This document shows positions 17,897-26,706 of a stretch of 64,000 nt of DNA, piece by piece. The position numbers and the translations under genes are program-made. Position 1 is the stretch's first letter. Every line of letters begins with the position of its first letter. Source of the stretch: Lachnospiraceae bacterium UBA7050 (GTDB taxonomy: Bacteria; Bacillota; Clostridia; Lachnospirales; Lachnospiraceae); contig DLAJ01000007.1 of the NCBI GenBank assembly GCA_002493905.1, positions 192,295 to 256,294 on the forward strand, read 5' to 3'. The notes beneath the pieces are model-generated. The model was given only the letters and a program-made list of their open reading frames with translations, ran no database searches and was not told the origin of the DNA.

Positions 17897-19357
17897 TTAC
17901 TTGAAGAAATTATCCAAAGCATCCTGCATCGGCTGCTTATAGGTCTCCTGGAACTGAGCTGCGGTCATTTCGCCGTTTAATAAGGGTACCCAATCCCATT
18001 CCAGTCCAAGCGTATTCCAAAGGTCAAACTGATCTCTGGAACCCATCATCTCCATAACCGCATAATTCTCCTCGGTTACTGCGCAGTCTTCCCACCATGT
18101 CAGGTTAGAATCACGGTAATCAACATCGCCATGATACCAGTTTGCCCAGTCCTCGAATACGTGATATACAAGCTCCGGATCATCCACACCGGTCGGAATC
18201 ATCCACGCATTACCGGAAGACATGTTACGGGTATTATTGGTAGCTGCATCTCCGCTCGGTCCGATCGGCCACGGGCACCATACAATATCAAAGTCACAGC
18301 CCGCATCATTATTCTGGGAAGAAATCCATGCCGCATCTGCCCAGAATGCGATATTACCATCAAGATAGGAATTCATGTTCGAATCGAAATCATCGGCATT
18401 CCAAGGCTTTGCAACACTGTCTACATTGTACATATTGTAGACATAGTCAAGAACCTCACCAACCTCAGGGCTGGAAAGATTTTCCGTTGCGGTCGATGCC
18501 ATCGTGGTTCCGTTCGAGAGCAGAAGCTGATATACAAGGAAATCCCAACGGGAACCCCAGCCATACTGATCAATCACACCATCACCATTTGTATCCTGCG
18601 TCAGTGCCACCATGTACTCACGCCACTTATCCCATGTCCACTCGCCTCTCTCATAGAGGTCTTCCGGATACTCCAGACCTGCATCATCTAAGATCTGCTT
18701 ATTGTAGGCAAGCATATAGGTGTTGTAAAGACCTGCTTCTGCGGAAACCGTGGTAAACAGATATACGCTGTCATCGGTCAGACCGATATTGGTCGGGGTA
18801 AAGATCATGCGGTCGTTGCAGACATCCGCATCCGGAAGAATTTCCCTTATGTTCAATGCATAGCCGTTCAATGCCGCCGCGATACCAAAGCTTAAGTCTA
18901 CCTCATAAATATCGCAGTCTGGGTGGCCTGCCAGAATAGATGTATTGATCGACTCCTGAATACCGTTATAGGTCAGGTTTACAAACTCGATCTTTACATT
19001 ATACCTATCCTCGACCTCTTTTACGACATCAAAGTGTGCCTGCGCAAACTCCTCATCGGATACTGATGGGTCGTCCCAGATATCCGCATGCGTGCTGTCA
19101 TAATAATGATCATACCAGGTACCGATCCTGATCGTTCTTGTTTCACCGCTTGCTGCCGGCACATTCGTATCCGTATCTGTGTCCGCATCCGGTGCGTCCG
19201 TATCATTGTCTGCCGGCGTAGTTGTATCATTCGTTGCCGGCGTATTCGTGTCATTCGTTGCCGGTGTGCCGCCGTCATCACTGCCGCCGCATGCTGTCAT
19301 GCCTGCAAGCATTGCCACGCTGAGACCGAGCGCGAGTAATTTCTTGTAAGATTTCAT
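17897..19357 (-). CDS. Family 1 extracellular sugar-binding lipoprotein
   Basis: 486 residues. A lipoprotein signal peptide ends at Cys23 (GMTAC), followed by an unusual Asn/Asp/Thr/Pro-rich spacer (about residues 28-70) that would hold the domain away from the membrane. The mature part has the SBP_bac_1-like features of a sugar ABC importer, including DTNGDGVIDQYGWGS, which may bind calcium, and many Trp/Tyr residues. It would deliver oligosaccharides, by context mannooligosaccharides, to the permeases. AAAAAGGAGG precedes the ATG. The gene is bracketed by strong hairpins on both sides, a common way to raise the level of a binding-protein mRNA. Confidence 0.9.
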   Translation of the reverse strand: MKSYKKLLALGLSVAMLAGMTACGGSDDGGTPATNDTNTPATNDTTTPADNDTDAPDADTDTDTNVPAASGETRTIRIGTWYDHYYDSTHADIWDDPSVSDEEFAQAHFDVVKEVEDRYNVKIEFVNLTYNGIQESINTSILAGHPDCDIYEVDLSFGIAAALNGYALNIREILPDADVCNDRMIFTPTNIGLTDDSVYLFTTVSAEAGLYNTYMLAYNKQILDDAGLEYPEDLYERGEWTWDKWREYMVALTQDTNGDGVIDQYGWGSRWDFLVYQLLLSNGTTMASTATENLSSPEVGEVLDYVYNMYNVDSVAKPWNADDFDSNMNSYLDGNIAFWADAAWISSQNNDAGCDFDIVWCPWPIGPSGDAATNNTRNMSSGNAWMIPTGVDDPELVYHVFEDWANWYHGDVDYRDSNLTWWEDCAVTEENYAVMEMMGSRDQFDLWNTLGLEWDWVPLLNGEMTAAQFQETYKQPMQDALDNFFK

Positions 19358-19396
19358 GTCTTTTTATTCCTCCTTTTTCTCATGAACAGTATCATG

Positions 19397-19440
19397 GTAA
19401 CCGCAGGCGGCGATCATGGTCCCGCCGCCCTGCGGTTTAC
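19397..19440 (-). repeat. GC-rich hairpin upstream of the sugar-binding protein
   Basis: Long stem with AACCGCAGG and CGGCG pairing to CGCCG and CCTGCGGTT, interrupted by one bulged base, with a loop of about ten bases. It lies 40 bp upstream of the start codon of the 17897 gene on the transcript. It probably protects or attenuates the mRNA between the two lipoprotein genes. Confidence 0.65.
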
Positions 19441-19491
19441 GTGTTACCTTTAACAGCTGCTCCCCCCTGTGTCCGGGATTCGCAGTTTGGG

Positions 19492-19545
19492 GAAGAATCC
19501 GCCTGCGGCGGATTCTTCGAAAGATTTTGCCAAAGGCAAAATCTT
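19492..19545 (-). repeat. Tandem hairpins after the triple-repeat lipoprotein
   Basis: Two perfect hairpins start immediately after the stop codon of the 19548 gene on the transcript. The first is AAGATTTTGCC/GGCAAAATCTT (19521-19545), the second GAAGAATCCGCC/GGCGGATTCTTC (19492-19518). They are joined by CGAA-type sequence, and the second shares its core with hairpins at 13421 and 33266. T-runs are short, so termination would be partial. Confidence 0.7.
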
Positions 19546-19547
19546 TT

Positions 19548-21464
19548 TTAGTCTGCCATACCTACTGACATACCGTATACTTCCCAGCTTTCGGAAGACT
19601 CGCACTGCAGTGTATCCAGGAACTGACCAAAGTCATCTCCAAAATACGGTACCAACTGCTCATAGGTGTACTGAACAACACCGTCACCTACTGCGCCGTC
19701 AACCACGAACGTCTCCTGATTAACGCCACGCAGCCAGCCGCCCATCGGGTTCGGATTCTCCTCTTTGCAGATTGCTACAAGCCATACCGGTGATGCGGAA
19801 TTATACTCAATATTGATCACACAGCCCGGTACAAAGAGCGCTTTCTGCTCCTCTGTTAAGTCAATACCGCCCTGTGCCCAGCCGTCTCCGCTCGCTGCAA
19901 AGCCTTCAATCTCTGTTACATTCTTAGCCGGAACAATCGGCTTGCCAACCTTGACACTGAAAACTTCCCATGCATTGGCAGCCTCACACTGTAAGGTATC
20001 AAGATACTGACCGAAGTCCTCTCCGAAGTACGGTACTAACTGCTCGTAGGTATACTGAACGACACCGTCTCCTACCGCACCGTCAACTTCGAATGTCTCC
20101 TGATTAACGCCACGCAGCCAACCGCCCATCGGGTTCGGGTTCTCTTCTTTGCAGATCGCTACGAGCCATACAGGCGTATCACCGCTATATTCAATTTCAA
20201 TAACGGAGCCCGGTACAAAGAGTGCTTTCTGCTCTTCTGTTAAGTCAATACCAGCCTGTGCCCAGCCGTCGCCTTTACATGCAAAGCCTTCAAGCTCGGT
20301 ACCGCCTACAGTTACCATACCGCTGTCCATTCCGACTCTCATACCGAATACTTCCCACTTCTCGGAAGACTCGCACTGTAAGGTATCGAGATACTGTCCG
20401 AAATCCTCGCCAAAGAACTCTACAAGATCTTCATAGCGGTACTGAACCTTACCGTCGCCAACATATGCGTTAACCTTAAAGGTATCCTGATTTACGCCGC
20501 GCAGCCAGCCGCCCATCGGGTTCGGATTATCCTCGTTGCAGACTGCAACCATCCATACCGGCGCTGCGGAATTGTAATCAATCTCAATAACGCTTCCCGG
20601 TACAAAGAGTGCTTTCTGCTCTTCTGTTAAGGAGATACCTCCCTGTGCCCAGCCGTCTCCGCTTGCCGCAAAGCCATCAATCTCAACAACATCCTTTAAT
20701 ACTAAGAGATTCGGATCAGCCGTATCTCCTGCCGCTTCTACAACAACGGAGGTATCCGCTGCAATTACGTTTCCGGATGCATCCTTGAACGTAATGTCAT
20801 CAATATAGAGCGTTGTCATGTTACCAGTCTCAGACTTGCAGTTATCCACTTCCATGGAGATTGCAAATACATCGCCCTCCGCAAAAGAAGTGCCGTCTGG
20901 AACCGTATAGGTTGCAACCTTCGGGTTTGCAGTTTCAAGATATACGCTCCATGCCTGACCATTCTTGTTACCGCCGATCACACTGTAAAGATTTCCGGAT
21001 ACAGCATAAAAATTGCCATCCGCACTTACAGCGCCGATCGTAACATCAACCGTTGCCACATCGCCGGCCTTGTCACCTAAAAGCTGATCGACCGGTAATG
21101 CAACACACGGAAACTTTCCACCCGGCACAACCTGTAATGCCTTGGAACCGTTATAGTCCGCTACAGAAAGCTCCGCAGGACCAGTACCGCCTGCAATCTT
21201 GGTGTCGCAATATGCGAAACCGAATAAACCGTCCTCGAAATCAATGCTCGCCTCCGTTGACGCAGGTGTGCTATTATCATCCTCCACCGGTGCCTCCGTC
21301 GGTTCTGCTGTTGGTTCCTCTGTCGGTGCTGCATCATCCGTCTGATTATTATCGACGGGTGTGTTTGTTTCTGCATCATCACCGCCGCCACAGGCGACCA
21401 TTGCAAAAGTCATCGTTGCTGCAAGTAATAATGCCAAGAGTTTTTTTGCCTTCAACTTTTTCAT
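19548..21464 (-). CDS. Lipoprotein with a CBM-like domain and three near-identical 120-residue repeats
   Basis: 638 residues, function not recognised. A lipoprotein signal ends at Cys25 (MVAC), then an acidic Thr/Pro/Glu spacer (30-72). Residues about 73-235 look like a jelly-roll carbohydrate-binding module (IDFEDGLFGFAY ... TTLYIDDITFKDASG). Three repeats follow at about 256-380, 383-508 and 514-637, each with GDGWAQ, LTEEQKALFVPG, PVWLVAICKEENPNPMGGWL, YFGEDFGQYLDTLQCE and WEVF. The conserved Trp/Tyr/Arg-rich stretches suggest ligand binding. Between the permeases and an SBP it is likely a surface glycan-capture protein. AAGGAGG abuts the ATG; a TTG at 21455 has better spacing and could be the start. 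Confidence 0.85.
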   Translation of the reverse strand: MKKLKAKKLLALLLAATMTFAMVACGGGDDAETNTPVDNNQTDDAAPTEEPTAEPTEAPVEDDNSTPASTEASIDFEDGLFGFAYCDTKIAGGTGPAELSVADYNGSKALQVVPGGKFPCVALPVDQLLGDKAGDVATVDVTIGAVSADGNFYAVSGNLYSVIGGNKNGQAWSVYLETANPKVATYTVPDGTSFAEGDVFAISMEVDNCKSETGNMTTLYIDDITFKDASGNVIAADTSVVVEAAGDTADPNLLVLKDVVEIDGFAASGDGWAQGGISLTEEQKALFVPGSVIEIDYNSAAPVWMVAVCNEDNPNPMGGWLRGVNQDTFKVNAYVGDGKVQYRYEDLVEFFGEDFGQYLDTLQCESSEKWEVFGMRVGMDSGMVTVGGTELEGFACKGDGWAQAGIDLTEEQKALFVPGSVIEIEYSGDTPVWLVAICKEENPNPMGGWLRGVNQETFEVDGAVGDGVVQYTYEQLVPYFGEDFGQYLDTLQCEAANAWEVFSVKVGKPIVPAKNVTEIEGFAASGDGWAQGGIDLTEEQKALFVPGCVINIEYNSASPVWLVAICKEENPNPMGGWLRGVNQETFVVDGAVGDGVVQYTYEQLVPYFGDDFGQFLDTLQCESSESWEVYGMSVGMAD

Positions 21465-21512
21465 CCTCCTTATTTAGTATCGTTGAATTGTTACGGGCGA
21501 AGCCACGGCCGT

Positions 21513-22541
21513 TTAACCGACAATACCGCTTCGCTCAACTCCCTCTATAAAGTATTTTTGAAGAGCAACGTAAATGATAACAATAGGAATCATCACAAGC
21601 ACAATGCCGGCATCCAGATACAACTGCTGAATACTCGGATCATAAATTTTTTCAGCATTTGATATGTTTGCCGTCAGCGATGCAACCTTCTTACTGATTA
21701 TCAGATCGTCACTGATCAAAAATAACTTTCCATAAAATGTATCATTATACTGCCATACCATGGAAAAGATCGCTACGGTAATGACAGAAGGCATTGCGTT
21801 GACTAACATGATGCGGAAGTAAGTATACCAGGTTCCCGCACCGTCCACGAACGCCGCCTCTTCGATCTCCTTCGGCAGCCCGCGGAAAAACTGATTGAAA
21901 ATATAAATATACAGTCCCGAACGTAAGCCGCAGCCAAGTGCCGTCATAATATACACCGGAATCGGCGTAGACAAAATATTGATCGGCGCCCCCTTGATCA
22001 GGCTGATGATGCCAAGCACATCAAAGTTCGCAAACGTCATGTAAAGCGGAAGCATAATCGTGTGCGTCGGAATAACAATCATTATGACCACACATGCAAA
22101 CAGCAGATTTTTAAGCGGAAATTTATACCGCGCAAATCCATATCCGACCATGGAACAGATGAACACTTGAATCAACATGAGCGTAACAGAGTAAATCAGC
22201 GAATTGCTCACCGTCTTCCAGTAATCCAGATACTGCGCCGCCTTTGAATAGCGCTCCAGCGTCGGGTCCTGCGGAATCATATAGACCATTGGGTTATAGT
22301 TATCGGTATTGGAGAAAAAAGAACTACTGATAATACCGAGTACCGGTCCTAAGATCACATAGCTGACGCCGACGATCAGTAAAAATTTCAACAGACCGAT
22401 GATAAATCCCTTGAAGTTCGACGACCAGCGTTTCCGGTCATTTGCGAACTGCGTATCCGTCTTAAACGCCGTATACTGCTCTTTCAGCTTTCGCACGGAA
22501 AATTTCTTTTCTTTACTTACTGCTTTTGTTGTCTTTGCCAT
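21513..22541 (-). CDS. Carbohydrate ABC transporter permease (MalG-type), pair 1
   Basis: 342 residues, about 40 more than usual because of a basic cytoplasmic N-terminal extension of some 50 residues. Six transmembrane helices follow. The EAA loop that docks the ATPase is EIEEAAFVDGAGTWYTYFRI with MLVNAMP after it. It pairs with the upstream permease at 22559 (17-bp gap). No ATPase gene is in the locus. Substrate is inferred from context as mannan-derived oligosaccharides. Confidence 0.93.
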   Translation of the reverse strand: MAKTTKAVSKEKKFSVRKLKEQYTAFKTDTQFANDRKRWSSNFKGFIIGLLKFLLIVGVSYVILGPVLGIISSSFFSNTDNYNPMVYMIPQDPTLERYSKAAQYLDYWKTVSNSLIYSVTLMLIQVFICSMVGYGFARYKFPLKNLLFACVVIMIVIPTHTIMLPLYMTFANFDVLGIISLIKGAPINILSTPIPVYIMTALGCGLRSGLYIYIFNQFFRGLPKEIEEAAFVDGAGTWYTYFRIMLVNAMPSVITVAIFSMVWQYNDTFYGKLFLISDDLIISKKVASLTANISNAEKIYDPSIQQLYLDAGIVLVMIPIVIIYVALQKYFIEGVERSGIVG

Positions 22542-22558
22542 TTCTTTTCCCTCCTTTC

Positions 22559-23479
22559 CTAATTATAGTAGAACGCCCGCTTCTGTATGAACCGGCAGAC
22601 GATCACCAGTATCAGACAGGTAACGACGGTTGAAACCAAACTCATGACGGAGCTTAGTCCGTAATTGTTGTAAGTAAACGCCGTATCATATGCGAGATCG
22701 ACAACCTCAGAATCCGCGAAGCTGTCTACCACGGTGTAGACCACATTCGTGATAATATGAGGCATGACCATTGGGAACGTGACCTTCCAAAACGTTTCAT
22801 AACCCGTAGCGCCCTCAATCTTGGCTACCTCATACATGGAACCCGGAATGGACTGCAGCGCCGCAATAAAAATAATGATCTGCACGCCCGAAGCATTAAT
22901 GATCTCACTGATCCGGGCAACCGCACCCATGATATACTCGATCACTCCCATCGGCAGGCCAAGCGACCCAAACATTTGAATATAATATTCCACACTCACG
23001 CCGCCGCTCCCGGCTGTTTCTGCAAGCTCTGCCGCCGCATTGGACAGACCGCCGCTCATCATATTACGTGCCAAATCCATCGCATCCGTGATCGCTTCCG
23101 AATTCAAAATAACCGGAAGGAAGAAGATTGCCCTGACAAGCGTTCTGCCGTGGAATTTCTTATTAAGCAGCAGCGCCATGAACAAACTGAAAAATGTGAT
23201 CAGCGGCACATCGATCAGCATGTTGGCAACCGATGTCGTCAGAACCTGCTTAAACGATGCATGCGCCCGGAACGCATACAGAAAATTGTCTAATCCGGCA
23301 AACGTCAGCGTATAACCGCCGCCTGGTCTTACCTCCAGCACATTTAATGTAAACTGTACCGTCATGAACAGGCTGCGCGCATAAAACCAAAGGAATCCGA
23401 TCAACCACGGCATAATAAAGAGATAACCGGTAATAGCGCGCTTTTTTGTGAGAGTCATCTTTCTTTTTTTCTTCTTCAT
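22559..23479 (-). CDS. Carbohydrate ABC transporter permease (MalF-type), pair 1
   Basis: 306 residues with six transmembrane helices and the EAA loop YEVAKIEGATGYETFWKVTF. A large loop between the helices (about residues 130-165, with GGLSNAAAELAETAGSGG) is Gly/Ala-rich and longer than usual for this subunit. The ATG at 23479 overlaps the TGA of the DUF5696 gene by one base (TGATG), so the two are translationally coupled. The TTG at 23482 is not preferred. Confidence 0.93.
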   Translation of the reverse strand: MKKKKRKMTLTKKRAITGYLFIMPWLIGFLWFYARSLFMTVQFTLNVLEVRPGGGYTLTFAGLDNFLYAFRAHASFKQVLTTSVANMLIDVPLITFFSLFMALLLNKKFHGRTLVRAIFFLPVILNSEAITDAMDLARNMMSGGLSNAAAELAETAGSGGVSVEYYIQMFGSLGLPMGVIEYIMGAVARISEIINASGVQIIIFIAALQSIPGSMYEVAKIEGATGYETFWKVTFPMVMPHIITNVVYTVVDSFADSEVVDLAYDTAFTYNNYGLSSVMSLVSTVVTCLILVIVCRFIQKRAFYYN

Positions 23480-26058
23480 CAATGAACGCCCCCTATCTCA
23501 TAGCCTCGTGCCGGAACTGTTACACTGTCCACTGCCTGATTCGACGTACCGGTATTGATATAGATTGTGACACCGTTGCTGTAAGTTACGGCACGTACGC
23601 CGTTATCATAAATCGCATGATCAACGATTTGTGCACCGTTGACATATTTCAATACCCCGTTTACTTCGTCATAGACCGCCAGCGCATCCTGCTTCCAGCT
23701 CTCATAAGTCGTGGAATAGAATCGGCTTAATCCCGTATTCTTCATCTCATTGGAATTTTCCCATGAGAATACAAAGTGCGGTGACGCGCCCGTCTCAATC
23801 AGATTTAAGACCGTTTCGGTTCTGTCAAACGTATCGCTTAAGTTAATGACCGATCCCGAATAATCAATACAGCCATGTATAAGCATCTCATAAAACGGAA
23901 TCGTCTCATCCACAATATAATAGTCATTATCCGTCAGCGGCGCATTGATGATATCATCCGTATAAGCAAACGAGTAATCATTGCCCGCATTTACCATGAT
24001 CCGCTTATCGGTATCCTCCATTACCTGAAGTTCCGCCTCGACAACATCCTGTGCCTCTGTCCGGTCAATCACGTTCGTCCGCCTTTTATCGGAGTGGAGC
24101 TGATTTCCAAGGTCTCGTAGTGAAATACCCGTAATATCATATCCGTCAATCTTGCCCGCAAATTTCTCGACATAGCGGACAAGGAACTTCGGCGAGATCA
24201 GATAAAACAAATTTTCTTCATAACCAAGTCCCGATGTCTGACGCAGCGTTGCCGGATTGACAAGTCCGAAATCTGCGAGATATCCGGATGCATAATAACG
24301 GGATGTCTCATTTTGTTCGTTGTAGCGGTCGGTAATCTCGGTCACACGCTGGAATGCGACATCCGCGTAGAAGTTTCCTCCGTTTGCCGCAACCGCCGCG
24401 CTTAAGTCTTCTAATCCCGATCTGCCGCCTAGTCTCCACGGAACCTTGATCTTATTTAGCACATCATGATAATACCCGCCGTTACACCATCCTTGGTAAT
24501 TCATGACCTGATTGGATATCCCGTTTGCGGCAAGATCATTGGATATCTCGATTGCCTCATCAAAATCGGTCATCCCGTAAAGACCTCTGTAACGCACGCC
24601 AAGGAAAAACTTTGTCTTTTCGATTCCTCCGAGAACATCATAATAAAACTTAATGTCTCCGCTTGCGCCGTTCGGCGTCAGCACACCCTCGCTGATCAGA
24701 CGGTCTCTATAATAGTTCGCTGCACCGGCATAGCCGGCGTGCTCCTCAGTCAGCATTGTATATCTGACCGTCAGATTCTGATCATAAAAATTTTTCTCAA
24801 CGACAGGAAGATCCGCCTCATTTCCCGTCGTACCAAACATCTCCAGCTTCTCGTTTCCTCTTAATACAAAGGTCGGGTACACGTAATTGTACTCATTGAT
24901 ACTGCCCGAAACACGCGCGCTTAAATACGCCAGTGCTCCACCCCGTTCAATCGTTGCAAATACAGAACTATCCTCACGGCAGATACCGAACAACGCCAGC
25001 TTGACATTCTCGGAATTTTCCCGGACTGTCAGTTCCGCTGCAAGCGGATCGATTCCGTATACGTATTCCGAATACGGCGCCGCCGTCGTCTTTCCGTTGT
25101 TAAAGTTGATCAGAGAACCGGAACCGTTCGGCACAAGCAGATAACCGTCTTCATCCACTCCCGCTGCACCAAGGAACCGGAGCAGGGAAATACGATAAAT
25201 CGCACCGCCGCCGCTCTCTTTTACTTCACTCATCGGAATCGACACCTCAACGGCATCTCCGACCAGACGGTACTCCAGCGGAATCTCAAATGAGATTGGA
25301 ATGGCGCCTTCTATGCCAGACCCTTCCATCTCACGGTTATAATCCTCCTGAGTGAAGCCTGCTTCCTCAAAGAATTTGTTCAGCCTGCGAAGCTGTGATG
25401 CTCCTGTCTGTGCAGATTCCAGCATCTCCATATAGCCATCCGCCACGCTGCTTTCCTTAAATTTGGTTCTTACAAATCTGGCATCATCCTCACTCAATGC
25501 GGCGCAGACCGCATCTAATGTCTCCGCACTGATATATATTGGCACGATACCTGTCGCCGCTGTCAGATCGCCGAGCGTATAGATAAAACGCACGCCGTTT
25601 TCAATCGACTCAACTTTAAGCTGATCTTCCTTTTCAACACAATAACTGTAAGAATCATAGGTTCCCTGTGTTCTTGCGGTGTTAAAATAATCCACGATCA
25701 ATTGGGATTTCATGTAATTGGTATTCGTCCTGTTCGCGATCGCATCATTATCCGCTTCCGGCGGGTTCGTATAGGTAATCTGCCCGTTGCGCGTATCTAC
25801 AATGGCAGCCTCTCCGGTCTCCCGGTTCACATAAAGCTTTAACACCCCATTTTGTGCGGCAAGCTCCATGCCTTCCACATCCGCGGTGCTCTCCGCGATC
25901 GGTGTAAACTCTTTTCCCTCCTCGTAATCATAGGAGGTAAGATAATCTCTATAATGATTATAGAAATAAAAATGAATCAGATAGTACGCAAACCATATCA
26001 GAACAACTGCAGCGATAAGGCTTACAACACCGATCAGGATTTTTTTACTTTTCCGCAT
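23479..26058 (-). CDS. DUF5696 membrane-anchored protein, possibly glycosidase-like
   Basis: 859 residues with one N-terminal transmembrane helix (about 7-28) and a large outside part. No defined function. The layout resembles sugar hydrolases: an N-terminal beta-rich region with YVNRETGEAAIVDTRNG, a central alternating region (ANGISNQVMNYQGWCNGGYY, NFYADVAFQRV, GYDITGISLRDLGN) that looks like a TIM barrel, and a C-terminal beta domain (VTYSNGVTIYINTG ... VPARGYEIG) as in GH101/GH129-like enzymes. Candidate acids are in GISLRDLG and FSWENSNE. It starts 15 bp after the Yip1 gene and overlaps the next permease. DUF5696 neighbours of this kind recur in Firmicute sugar loci, to my knowledge without experiments. 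Confidence 0.82.
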   Translation of the reverse strand: MRKSKKILIGVVSLIAAVVLIWFAYYLIHFYFYNHYRDYLTSYDYEEGKEFTPIAESTADVEGMELAAQNGVLKLYVNRETGEAAIVDTRNGQITYTNPPEADNDAIANRTNTNYMKSQLIVDYFNTARTQGTYDSYSYCVEKEDQLKVESIENGVRFIYTLGDLTAATGIVPIYISAETLDAVCAALSEDDARFVRTKFKESSVADGYMEMLESAQTGASQLRRLNKFFEEAGFTQEDYNREMEGSGIEGAIPISFEIPLEYRLVGDAVEVSIPMSEVKESGGGAIYRISLLRFLGAAGVDEDGYLLVPNGSGSLINFNNGKTTAAPYSEYVYGIDPLAAELTVRENSENVKLALFGICREDSSVFATIERGGALAYLSARVSGSINEYNYVYPTFVLRGNEKLEMFGTTGNEADLPVVEKNFYDQNLTVRYTMLTEEHAGYAGAANYYRDRLISEGVLTPNGASGDIKFYYDVLGGIEKTKFFLGVRYRGLYGMTDFDEAIEISNDLAANGISNQVMNYQGWCNGGYYHDVLNKIKVPWRLGGRSGLEDLSAAVAANGGNFYADVAFQRVTEITDRYNEQNETSRYYASGYLADFGLVNPATLRQTSGLGYEENLFYLISPKFLVRYVEKFAGKIDGYDITGISLRDLGNQLHSDKRRTNVIDRTEAQDVVEAELQVMEDTDKRIMVNAGNDYSFAYTDDIINAPLTDNDYYIVDETIPFYEMLIHGCIDYSGSVINLSDTFDRTETVLNLIETGASPHFVFSWENSNEMKNTGLSRFYSTTYESWKQDALAVYDEVNGVLKYVNGAQIVDHAIYDNGVRAVTYSNGVTIYINTGTSNQAVDSVTVPARGYEIGGVH

Positions 26059-26073
26059 CTTATGTCCTCCCCC

Positions 26074-26706
26074 TTACGCTCTAAAAATCAGTTCCTGATA
26101 AATACTGTAGAAGAAACCGTATACCTGATTGATCAGATCCATGACCAGCAGCACAATGAATATAATGATAAAAATTGCAATGAAGGTAAGGAAGATCGTG
26201 ATCAATGTCTTTCCCAACGTATAATTATGAACCTCCATAACACCTACCAGCATCATGAACACCCCATAGGCGATTCCGATTCCGATAATCATTACATAAA
26301 ACGCGCCCTCGCCTTCCGCTACCGCATGGCTGAAGATCGTTCCGATATTCATGCAGACGATCATCGGGATCATCGCATAACCAAGCGCGATCGCAATATC
26401 CTTCAATCTGCCTTCGCCGTTCATCAGACAGGTGATCGACCAGTTCCCGACACAGAACAGTAGGTAAAGCAGCAGCACTGCTATAAGCTCCGTCAGCAGA
26501 TTGACATTCAGAGGATCCACATCGTTCACGATGAAGCTTGCCGATATACGGTTAATGGAAAAGCTGATGGAAAAGAGAACCACAAGCAGGATCGCAATCG
26601 GAACGCTTCCGCGCTCCCTGTGCCGAATCTCATAATACCCGTCAACCGGATGACTTACGGTATAAAACGCATATTTCCACTTTTCTTTGGAAAATAACTG
26701 TTTCAT
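26074..26706 (-). CDS. Yip1-domain membrane protein
   Basis: 210 residues, with a cytoplasmic N-terminus of about 35 residues (HPVDGYYEIRHRERGS) and five transmembrane helices, as in the Yip1 family. Bacterial Yip1 proteins have no settled function. Its stop is 15 bp from DUF5696 and its ATG overlaps the end of the NHL/TPR gene, so all three are probably made in fixed ratio. The position inside a block bounded by two permease pairs suggests it is an accessory subunit of the importer. Confidence 0.88.
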   Translation of the reverse strand: MKQLFSKEKWKYAFYTVSHPVDGYYEIRHRERGSVPIAILLVVLFSISFSINRISASFIVNDVDPLNVNLLTELIAVLLLYLLFCVGNWSITCLMNGEGRLKDIAIALGYAMIPMIVCMNIGTIFSHAVAEGEGAFYVMIIGIGIAYGVFMMLVGVMEVHNYTLGKTLITIFLTFIAIFIIIFIVLLVMDLINQVYGFFYSIYQELIFRA

